This document shows, one piece after another, positions 57,381-64,000 of a stretch of 64,000 bases of DNA. The position numbers and the translations under genes were made by a program. Under the pieces are notes generated by a model. It worked only from the letters and a program-made list of their open reading frames with translations. It was not told the DNA's origin and did not search any database. The DNA comes from CAYNQK01 sp964470375 (GTDB lineage: Bacteria > Spirochaetota > Spirochaetia > Treponematales > JBGSOB01): NCBI GenBank assembly GCA_964470375.1, contig CAYYCP010000001.1:135769-199768 (forward strand), read 5' to 3'. Every line of letters begins with the position of its first letter. The stretch's first letter is position 1.

Positions 57381-59971
57381 TGGGCGGGAGGCTCAGGCGG
57401 TTCAGGCTCACCGGCAAGGTCTTCACCCTCCTGGCCATGGTGGCCTGTCTGCCCCTTCTCCTCTTCTCGGTCTCGTCCCTGCTGGCCTTCTTCCCCCTCA
57501 GCGAGGCCGTCGCGCGCCAGATATCGGCCGAAAAGGCCAGGACAGCGGCCCTCTTGGCCGCCTCCCGGGCCGAGCAGATGTCCCGCGGCCTGGAGGCCCT
57601 GGCGCGCGAGAACATGGTCACCGTCAACGCCGAGCTGGGTTTGGATCGTGTCCTTTCGGCCTACCTGGCCGAGGTCGCTGAATCGCGCGGGGCGGAGGGC
57701 CTTATCGTCATCGACACCTCGGGCGAGGCCTTCGCCGGCAAGCCCCCTCCGGGCATGGACCTGGCGGCCTTCTCCTCCCTGGCGGCTCTGACCCCCCCGG
57801 GCGTCTCAGCCGGGCCGGGCGGCCTTTGGTCCCGGACAGCCCTGGTATCGGGGAGCGGAAGGAACCTGGGAGATATTTGCTCCTATCTCAGTATCGACCG
57901 ATTGCTCGCCTCGATATCCCGCGACATAGACGCCCCAGCCCTGGCCGTCTTTCCGAACGGCTCGGCCGCTGTCGGAGTACGGGCCGGCCTGCCTATCCCG
58001 GCTCTCCCGGCCCGCTGGTCCATGTCGCCCAAGGGCTTTCCCATGGGCTCGGTCATCGGGGATGGCGGGAACGGGCGCTTCCTTGCAGACTTCTCGCCTA
58101 AGGACGGGAGCCTGGACAGCCTGTGGGTTGGAGCGGCCTACTCCCTCGGGGCGATCAGGAATTACCGAAGCGGCTGGGCGGCCATCCTAGGCGCCCTCCT
58201 AGCCACCGTCTTGGCCATGAGCCTTACCGCCAGCGCGTACTTCTCCCGCATCGTCACCCGTCCCCTGCGCGAGCTGGCCTCAGCGGCCCGCGGGCTCTCA
58301 GCCGGGGACGGAAGCGCCGCGGCTGGCATCGCCCGGATCAGCCAGGACGACGAGCTGGGAGATTTGGCCCGGGACTTCCTGAACATGTCGCGAAAACTGG
58401 CCGCCAAAATCGACGAATTGGAGGGCACCCGGGCCTACCTGGACGACGTCATCAATACCTTGCCTTCAGCCTTGATGACCGTGGACGACGCCGGCCGGGT
58501 CACCCGCTGGAATGCCGCCGCCGCGGCCATGGCGGGCGATGCCATGGCCCCGGGCCGAGCGGCCTGGGAGGCCCTGCCCCTCCTGTTCCCCCTGCGCGAG
58601 GCCCTTCTAGGCGCCATCACCGCCCGCCGCGCCGAGGACCTCCCCGAGCAAAGGACCGAGAGCCGGAGCTTCAGCCCGAGATCGTCCAGGCACATCGCCG
58701 TTTCCGTCTTCCCCCTCGGGCGCGCGGCCGGGGAAGCCGCCGTCATCAGGCTGGACGACGTCACCGAGATCACCCGCAAGGAAGCCGAGCTCAGGCAGAT
58801 CCAGAAGATGGAAATGCTGGGCACCCTGTCCATGGGCATCGCCCATGACTTCAACAACGTCCTCATGGGCATCGTGGGCACGGCCTCCATCCTGTCCCTC
58901 AGGCTGGAGGAGTCCGACTGCGGGGAGGCCGCAGAGCTTGCCGCCGAGGCCCGCTCGATCCTCTCCATCGCCGAGCGGGCCAAGGACCTGGTGCGCCAGA
59001 TATCCCGCATATCGCGCAGGGAGGAGCTGTCCCTAGCCCTCATCGACCTGCGCTCCTCCCTGGCCTCGGTAATGAAGATGTGCGCCAGCAGCTTCGACAA
59101 ATCCATCGCGATATCCCTATCCCAACCGCCCGGAGCGGCCATGGTCATGGCCGACGCGGTCCTCATAGAGCAGGTGATCCTCAATGTATGCGTCAACGCA
59201 GCCCACGCCATGACCATCATGCGCCCCCCGGAGGATCGGCAGGGCGGACGCCTGGAAGTCTCGCTGACGCGCGCCGAGGCCGACGCCCACTTCCTCTCGG
59301 CCCATGCCCTGGCCAGCCAGGGCGCCTACTGGATCCTGCGCGTCGCTGACTCGGGCGTGGGCATGGATAAGGATACGCTCGAGCGTATCTTCGATCCCTT
59401 CTTCACTACCAAGGGCCCCGGCCGCGGCTCGGGCATGGGATTGGCCATGGCCTACAGCATCGTTCGCCAACACGGCGGCTTCATCGAGGCCTACTCCGAG
59501 CTCGGGGCGGGCTCGGTCTTCTCCGTCTATCTCAAGGAAGCCGAGGGCAAGGATCAGGTCCGGTCGGACCAAGCGGATACAGGCATCATCAAGGGCTCCG
59601 GCTCCATCTTAGTGGTCGATGACGAGGAGACCGTCAGGCGCGTGGCCAAGGGCATGCTGGAAGCCTGCGGCTACAAGGCCATCCTGGCCTCAGGCCTCCC
59701 CGAGGCCGAGGCCGCCCTATCGGATCCCGAGACTCCCCCGCGCGCCGCCATCATCGATATGTCCATGCCCGGAACCTCCGGCGACGAGGTCCTGGCCGCC
59801 CTGCGATCCCTGTCCCCTGAGCTGATCGCCTTCATTTCCTCCGGCTACCGCCACGACCCGCGCATCGACAAGGCCCTGAACACCGGCGCCGCCGGCTTCA
59901 TCCAGAAACCCTACACCCTCTCCGAGCTATCGCATGCCCTGGCCCGGGCCTTGGGCCAGGAGAGGGCTTGA
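57380..59971 (+). CDS. Hybrid sensor histidine kinase
   Basis: An 863-residue membrane kinase: transmembrane helix 1 (~14-38), an extracytoplasmic Cache-like domain (~40-260), transmembrane helix 2 (~266-286), HAMP, a PAS-like domain (~350-460), HisKA with His489 in M-G-I-A-H-D-F-N-N, an ATPase domain (N-V-C-V-N-A-A-H-A-M, D-S-G-V-G-M, G-S-G-M-G-L-A-M), and a receiver domain with Asp793 in I-I-D-M-S-M-P-G. The H-D-F-N-N type His box is typical of hybrid kinases. The ATG overlaps the upstream TGA. No output regulator is adjacent, so the target is unknown. Confidence 0.92.
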   Translation: MGGRLRRFRLTGKVFTLLAMVACLPLLLFSVSSLLAFFPLSEAVARQISAEKARTAALLAASRAEQMSRGLEALARENMVTVNAELGLDRVLSAYLAEVAESRGAEGLIVIDTSGEAFAGKPPPGMDLAAFSSLAALTPPGVSAGPGGLWSRTALVSGSGRNLGDICSYLSIDRLLASISRDIDAPALAVFPNGSAAVGVRAGLPIPALPARWSMSPKGFPMGSVIGDGGNGRFLADFSPKDGSLDSLWVGAAYSLGAIRNYRSGWAAILGALLATVLAMSLTASAYFSRIVTRPLRELASAARGLSAGDGSAAAGIARISQDDELGDLARDFLNMSRKLAAKIDELEGTRAYLDDVINTLPSALMTVDDAGRVTRWNAAAAAMAGDAMAPGRAAWEALPLLFPLREALLGAITARRAEDLPEQRTESRSFSPRSSRHIAVSVFPLGRAAGEAAVIRLDDVTEITRKEAELRQIQKMEMLGTLSMGIAHDFNNVLMGIVGTASILSLRLEESDCGEAAELAAEARSILSIAERAKDLVRQISRISRREELSLALIDLRSSLASVMKMCASSFDKSIAISLSQPPGAAMVMADAVLIEQVILNVCVNAAHAMTIMRPPEDRQGGRLEVSLTRAEADAHFLSAHALASQGAYWILRVADSGVGMDKDTLERIFDPFFTTKGPGRGSGMGLAMAYSIVRQHGGFIEAYSELGAGSVFSVYLKEAEGKDQVRSDQADTGIIKGSGSILVVDDEETVRRVAKGMLEACGYKAILASGLPEAEAALSDPETPPRAAIIDMSMPGTSGDEVLAALRSLSPELIAFISSGYRHDPRIDKALNTGAAGFIQKPYTLSELSHALARALGQERA

Positions 59972-60677
59972 GCGGGGTCGGGCTCGGAGGATCCAGACGC
60001 TTAGGGCTTAGGGTGCTTCCATGTCTTTCCAGTTTTTTCAATCACATGGGGATGCTCTAAAAGGCGGCCGTCCAGGACAACCGCGATTCCTTTTCAAGCC
60101 CGCTCAGGGTCGCCGCGCCAGAGGGGATCGATCGACCCGCTTCCGCCGTCGCCTCTTCACCGCCGCGCATCCGTAGTCTCTGGGATCGTCGCACCAACTT
60201 GAGCGCTTGTGGAAGCGCGGGCTAGAAAACCCACCAAACACAAGCATCTCTTCCAGCGATACACGCATCATCGGCGCGCCATTGCTCCCGGGCCGCAAAC
60301 CCAGCCGAGAGGAGATGAACGTGCCGGAGCCGGCGCACGCCCTGATGGCTAGAGCGGATGAAGATGTGGTCGAGCGGGAGAGCGAAAGCCGATTCCAGGA
60401 AGGTCCCGCATCTCGAGCCTACGGGCGCATCCCTCTTCTCAAGGGCTATTCCGAGGGATCGCGACAGGGGAAGGAAAAAGCGTACGAACGATTTCGGACG
60501 TTCTTTGGCTCATGGTTCCATGTAAGGGCGCCGTAGGCTGAAAGGAGCGAAGCGGAGTGTTCGTACGAGTAAGGGATCCCTTTCTCGCCTTGATGCTAAT
60601 CTTCACATCCATCACAAAGAGGGATGCGCCCACCACTCTTGACCGCGCCGCCGCTCTGCCCCTACTATCGCCTCACC
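59972..60677. other. Intergenic stretch without a convincing gene
   Basis: About 700 bases between the hybrid kinase and alaS. Open frames exist on both strands (up to ~109 codons at 60207-60536) but have no RBS, no recognisable family and overlapping frames of equal quality. A nine-base perfect inverted repeat CGTACGAAC (60481-60489) / GTTCGTACG (60559-60567) encloses 69 bases, and AAGGGATCCCTT (60571-60582) is a perfect palindrome. It may hold a decayed gene or mobile element, or an unrecognised RNA. Confidence 0.5.
60639..60668 (+). promoter_or_regulatory. Candidate alaS promoter, nearly leaderless mRNA
   Basis: TTGACC (60639-60644) and TACTAT (60663-60668) are separated by 18 bases and the -10 ends nine bases before the ATG. 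A normal start would leave a leader of only about two or three bases; correspondingly no Shine-Dalgarno site is visible. Confidence 0.45.
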
Positions 60678-62462
60678 ATGACAGCGAACGAACTGCGCTC
60701 TAAGTATTTGGCCTTCTTTGTCTCCAAGGGCCATGTGCAGATCCAGGGCAAGTCCCTGATACCGGAGAATGATCCCTCGGTTCTCTTCACCACCGCCGGC
60801 ATGCACCCCCTGGTGCCCTACCTCCTTGGAGAGCCTCATCCGGCCGGGAAGCGCCTGGTGGACTACCAGAAGTGCGTGCGCACCGGGGACATAGACGAGG
60901 TGGGGGATCCCAGCCACCTGACCTGTTTCGAGATGTTGGGAAACTGGTCCCTGGGCGATTATTTCAAATATGACTCGATAGCCTATAGCTGGGAGTTCCT
61001 GACCTCGCCCGAGTGGCTGGGGCTGGATCCGCGCATGCTTTCGGTAACGGTCTTCGACGGGGACGAGAACGCCCCGCGCGACGAGGAGAGCGCCGCCCGC
61101 TGGAAGGAGTTGGGCATGCCGGCGGGGCGCATCGCCTATATGGGCGCCAAGGACAATTGGTGGGCGGCCGGCCCCATGGGGCCCTGCGGCCCGGACACGG
61201 AGATATTCTATTGGGTGGGCCCGGGCCTGCCCTCCGAGGACTCTAATAAGGGCAACGACCCGGCCAACTGGCTGGAAATCTGGAACAATGTCTTCATGGA
61301 GTACAACCGCCTGGACGAGAAGACCCTGGTCAAGCTGCCGGCCCAGAACGTCGACACCGGCATGGGCCTGGAGCGCACGGCCACAGCCCTCCAGGGCAAG
61401 ACCAGCGTCTATCAGACGGAGATATTCGTTCCCGTTCTTCAAGCCATCCAGGCCGCCGCCGGTTACGCCTACGGTTCCGATCCGGACAAGGACCGCAGCG
61501 CGCGCATCGTGGCGGATCACATCCGCTCGTCGGTCTTCATCCTCGGCGACCAGAAGGGCGTCCTGCCCTCCAATGTGGGCGCGGGCTATGTCCTGAGGCG
61601 CCTCATCCGCCGGGCCGTGCGACACGGGCGCAAGCTGGGGGTCCAAGGTATCTTCTTGCGCGGCCTGGCCGAGGCCGTCATAGGCAGCTTCGGCGCGGCC
61701 TATCCCGAGCTGGAGGAAAATCGGGCCCGGGTCCTCTCGGAGTTGGAGAAGGAGGAACGCAAGTTCCTGGAGACCCTGGAGAAGGGCGAGCACGAGTTCC
61801 AGAAGCTCCTGCCCAACCTCCTGCGCGATCCGCGCAAAGTCATGTCCGGCCGCTTGGCCTTCAAGCTCTACGATACCTACGGCTTCCCCATCGAGTTGAC
61901 CGAGGAACTGGCAGCCGAGGGCGGCATGAACGTGAACCGGGAGGAGTTCGACGAGGCCTTCAGGAAACATCAGGAGCTCTCGCGCACCGCCGCCGAGGGG
62001 GCCTTCAAGGGCGGCCTGGCCGAGCAGTCCGAGATGACGATCAAGTACCATACCGCCACCCACCTCCTCCAGGCGGCTCTCAAGCGCGTGCTGGGACCGC
62101 ACGTAGCCCAGAAGGGCTCCAACATCACCGCCGAGCGGCTGCGCTTCGACTTCGCCCACGACGCTCCCATGACGAGCGAGCAGATCAAGGCGGTCGAGGA
62201 CCTGGTCAATGAGCAGATTCGCCGCGACCTTCCGGTGACTATGGAGGTGATGGACCTCGAGGCGGCCAAAGCCTCCGGGGCTACGGCCCTCTTTGGCGAA
62301 AAGTACGAGGCCAAGGTCAAGGTCTACACGATCGGCGACTTTTCCAAGGAAGTGTGCGGAGGGCCGCACGTGGAACGGACCGGTGGCATGGGGCGCTTTG
62401 TCATCCAGAAGGAACAGTCCAGCAGCGCCGGGGTCAGGCGCATCCGGGCCGTACTGGAATAG
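60678..62462 (+). CDS. alaS: Alanyl-tRNA synthetase, short form without C-Ala domain
   Basis: A 594-residue class II synthetase. The catalytic core starts M-T-A-N-E-L-R-S-K-Y-L-A-F-F with motif blocks L-F-T-T-A-G-M-H-P-L-V-P-Y and G-N-W-S-L-G-D-Y-F-K. A tRNA-recognition region follows. The editing domain keeps its zinc ligands (H458-x3-H462 and C560-x3-H564). The chain stops after the editing domain, lacking the ~270-residue DHHA1/C-Ala part of usual AlaRS (~875 residues). I recall similarly short AlaRS in Borrelia and Treponema. The ATG at 60678 gives the conserved N-terminus; upstream codons are unsupported. Confidence 0.96.
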   Translation: MTANELRSKYLAFFVSKGHVQIQGKSLIPENDPSVLFTTAGMHPLVPYLLGEPHPAGKRLVDYQKCVRTGDIDEVGDPSHLTCFEMLGNWSLGDYFKYDSIAYSWEFLTSPEWLGLDPRMLSVTVFDGDENAPRDEESAARWKELGMPAGRIAYMGAKDNWWAAGPMGPCGPDTEIFYWVGPGLPSEDSNKGNDPANWLEIWNNVFMEYNRLDEKTLVKLPAQNVDTGMGLERTATALQGKTSVYQTEIFVPVLQAIQAAAGYAYGSDPDKDRSARIVADHIRSSVFILGDQKGVLPSNVGAGYVLRRLIRRAVRHGRKLGVQGIFLRGLAEAVIGSFGAAYPELEENRARVLSELEKEERKFLETLEKGEHEFQKLLPNLLRDPRKVMSGRLAFKLYDTYGFPIELTEELAAEGGMNVNREEFDEAFRKHQELSRTAAEGAFKGGLAEQSEMTIKYHTATHLLQAALKRVLGPHVAQKGSNITAERLRFDFAHDAPMTSEQIKAVEDLVNEQIRRDLPVTMEVMDLEAAKASGATALFGEKYEAKVKVYTIGDFSKEVCGGPHVERTGGMGRFVIQKEQSSSAGVRRIRAVLE

Positions 62463-62497
62463 GCCGGGCTGGCGGATAGTCGGCGGCGCGCGTCTAG

Positions 62498-63091
62498 ATG
62501 GGCGGGCCGGGCGGGAAAAAGGGGATCAGGGCGGGCATCGCCGAAGCCTTCGCCTCGGCCTGGGCCCTCCTCTCGGACACGGACGCCTATCTCTCGCGCA
62601 GTTCGGCCTTCGCCCACTATGAGGGCGAGCTCAAGCGCCTGCGCGCCGCCCTGACTGCGGCCGCCCGGAATGACGAGGCTCAGGCCGAGGTCCGCCGGGC
62701 TATCGTCAAGCTGAGAAAGAGCCTCAGGCTCCAGGGTCACGACCTCTCGCTGGGAAGGCTGGATGTGGAGATCCGCGGCTTCCGCTCGGACGCTGCCCTG
62801 GGCGAGGGTTTCCGCCGGGTAGTCGTCTTCATGGCGGAAGGCCGCTCCCTAGCCGTCGCTGGAGAGGGCAACCACATCGAGCTGGCCGGACGGGCCGAGC
62901 GCGAGGCCCTCAGGCTGGGCATCAGGCCCCCCTACAGCGTCCACTACCTCTGGTACCGCTGGACCAGGAACCTCCTTGAACTCTCCGGCGCGGATTCCGA
63001 GACCAGGCAGGATTTCGAGGAGCTGAAGGCGGCCTGCGCCGGGCCGGACGCCCGCCTCGGCTTGATTGGTGCAATGAAAAACCTGCGCTGA
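62498..63091 (+). CDS. Unknown protein downstream of alaS
   Basis: A 197-residue soluble protein, mostly helical at the N-terminus (A-S-A-W-A-L-L-S-D-T-D-A-Y-L) and Arg/Ala-rich. A central strand region has F-R-R-V-V-V-F-M-A-E-G-R-S-L. I recognise no family. The start ATG has no clear RBS, and GTG/ATG alternatives are absent nearby. It follows alaS by 35 bases in the same direction, so it is probably co-transcribed. Its coding nature is supported by length and by codon pattern like its neighbours. Confidence 0.65.
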   Translation: MGGPGGKKGIRAGIAEAFASAWALLSDTDAYLSRSSAFAHYEGELKRLRAALTAAARNDEAQAEVRRAIVKLRKSLRLQGHDLSLGRLDVEIRGFRSDAALGEGFRRVVVFMAEGRSLAVAGEGNHIELAGRAEREALRLGIRPPYSVHYLWYRWTRNLLELSGADSETRQDFEELKAACAGPDARLGLIGAMKNLR

Positions 63092-63110
63092 AATCGGCGC
63101 AGGATAGTTT
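63082..63110 (+). terminator. Possible terminator after the alaS operon
   Basis: CCTGCGC (63082-63088) and GCGCAGG (63097-63103) form a perfect seven-pair stem with an eight-base loop, followed by ATAGTTT, a poor U-tract. The stem overlaps the stop codon. It lies between convergent genes and could act in both directions. A second small hairpin GCCGG-AA-CCGGC follows at 63128-63139. Confidence 0.45.
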
Positions 63111-63139
63111 CCTATAATACACTATTGCCGGAACCGGCC

Positions 63140-64000
63140 TTAAGCGTCCCTTTCGAGCCAGGCGGCCGGGCTGGCGTCCGAGGGCATGCGCCAATCCCCC
63201 CGCGGCGATAGGCTGACCGAACCCAGCTTGGGCCCGTCAGGAACGCATGAGCGCTTGAACTGCTGGGAGAAGAAGCGTCGGTAGAAGAGCCCGAGCCACT
63301 TGGCTATCTCATCGTCCCGGTAGACGCCGGCGAAGGCCCGGCCGGCCAGGAAGGCGATCTTGCCCGGCGGGCAGCCCCAGCGGAGGTGGTGATAAAGGAA
63401 GAAGTCATGCAGCTCATAGGGGCCGATAATGTCCTCCGTGCGTTGCGCGATCTCGCCCTCCGGACCGGGCGGGAGAAGCTCCGGGCTGACCGGGGTATCC
63501 AGGATCCGCTCGAGGGACTGGGCGGCCGCGGCCAGCTCGGGGCGGCCCGAGGCCCAGGCCACCAGGTGGCGCACCAGGGTCTTGGGTACCCCGGCGTTCA
63601 CGGCGTACATGGACATGTGGTCGCCGTTGTAGGTGGACCAGCCCAGGGCGGCCTCGGAGAGGTCGCCGGTGCCTATGACCAAGCCGCCCGAGGCATTGGC
63701 CAGGTCCATGAGTATCTGGGTGCGTTCTCGGGCCTGGACATTCTCATAGGTCAGGTCGTGAAGGGCCGGATCATGGCCGATGTCTCGGAAGTGGAGGAGG
63801 CAGGCCTCGCGGATGTCGATGGACCGGCTCTCGGCTCCTACGGCCCGCATGAGATTCTGGGCCTGCTCCAGGGTCCCGGCCGAGGTGCCGAAGCCGGGCA
63901 TGGTGAGGGCCAGGATATCGGAGCGCGGACGGCCCAGTATGTCCATGGCCTCGGCGCAGACGAGGAGGGCCAGGGCCGAATCGAGGCCGCCCGAGACGCC
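63140..64000 (-). CDS. nadE: NAD+ synthetase, C-terminal part (gene continues beyond window)
   Basis: The visible 287 codons run off the right edge. At the edge G-V-S-G-G-L-D-S-A-L-A is the ATP pyrophosphatase P-loop. Inside, T-M-P-G-F-G-T-S, N-V-Q-A-R-E-R-T-Q-I-L-M-D and G-T-G-D-L-S-E-A-A-L-G-W-S-T-Y-N-G-D-H are the NadE core blocks, and K-R-S-C-V-P-D-G-P-K lies near the end. The C-terminal extension is that of glutamine-dependent enzymes, so an N-terminal nitrilase-like glutaminase domain is expected outside the window. It converts deamido-NAD to NAD. No start is visible. Confidence 0.93.
   Translation of the reverse strand, partial: GVSGGLDSALALLVCAEAMDILGRPRSDILALTMPGFGTSAGTLEQAQNLMRAVGAESRSIDIREACLLHFRDIGHDPALHDLTYENVQARERTQILMDLANASGGLVIGTGDLSEAALGWSTYNGDHMSMYAVNAGVPKTLVRHLVAWASGRPELAAAAQSLERILDTPVSPELLPPGPEGEIAQRTEDIIGPYELHDFFLYHHLRWGCPPGKIAFLAGRAFAGVYRDDEIAKWLGLFYRRFFSQQFKRSCVPDGPKLGSVSLSPRGDWRMPSDASPAAWLERDA

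Noticed and set aside
60207..60536. A 109-codon frame upstream of alaS
   Set aside because: No RBS, no recognisable motif, starts with Met-Trp-Lys-Arg in low-quality context, and minus-strand frames of similar quality overlap it.

Overview
The window looks like a high-G+C spirochaete of the Treponema/Spirochaeta type. The evidence is two adjacent genes for FlaA-family periplasmic flagellar sheath proteins downstream of a divergent class II aldolase gene, a short 594-residue AlaRS, several lipoproteins with relaxed lipoboxes, and a division/flagellar supercluster whose order matches what I recall from Treponema. One run of exactly 100 N marks a scaffold gap, so this is a draft assembly.

Layout. 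(1) 1-18.5 kb, all on the minus strand, read from right to left: mraZ-rsmH-ftsL-murF-mraY-ftsW-ftsQ-ftsA-ftsZ, then xerD, a TPR lipoprotein, dprA, topA, xerC, hslV, hslU, then flgB-flgC-fliE and the first codons of fliF. Most junctions are ATGA/GTGA-type overlaps. The dcw part has a TTGACA promoter and a four-box MraZ-type operator. A 16-bp tandem repeat, broken by the assembly gap, fills the flgB upstream region. (2) 18.5-20.8 kb: a possible 6S-like RNA, zapA, a ZapB-like coiled-coil gene, and rplT-rpmI-infC. (3) 21-25.2 kb, plus strand: an unknown membrane protein and a heterodimeric ABC exporter with one degenerate ATP site. (4) 25.2-34 kb, minus strand: a complete chemosensory operon mcp-cheW-cheR-cheD-cheB-(MCP-like protein with a CheZ-like motif)-cheY-STAS-cheA. 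(5) 34-48.4 kb, mixed: a GH8 oligosaccharidase, a small-molecule kinase-like protein, a DUF4256 remnant, fba, a lipoprotein, the flaA pair with a strong terminator, tatD, clpB, a DUF3783 protein, a very large secreted transglutaminase-like/TPR protein, and a FecR-like exported protein. (6) 48.4-55.2 kb, minus strand: a compact histidine operon hisG-hisC-hisB-hisH-hisF-hisA/I/E-hisD, preceded by a 34-codon His-rich leader peptide that was not on any list of long ORFs. (7) 55.2-64 kb: a QueG-like Fe-S protein, a lipoprotein binding protein coupled to a hybrid histidine kinase, a 700-bp stretch with no convincing gene, alaS, an unknown gene, and the C-terminal part of nadE.

The two most striking items are in the histidine operon. 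The first is a classical-looking hisL attenuator: 6 His codons, a consensus promoter, and GC-rich alternating hairpins but no U-tract. The second is a HisA-HisI-HisE triple fusion whose cyclohydrolase (HisI) part has lost all three zinc cysteines, a metal aspartate and the conserved His, while HisA and HisE look intact. If that reading is right, the PRA-CH step must be done by another protein.
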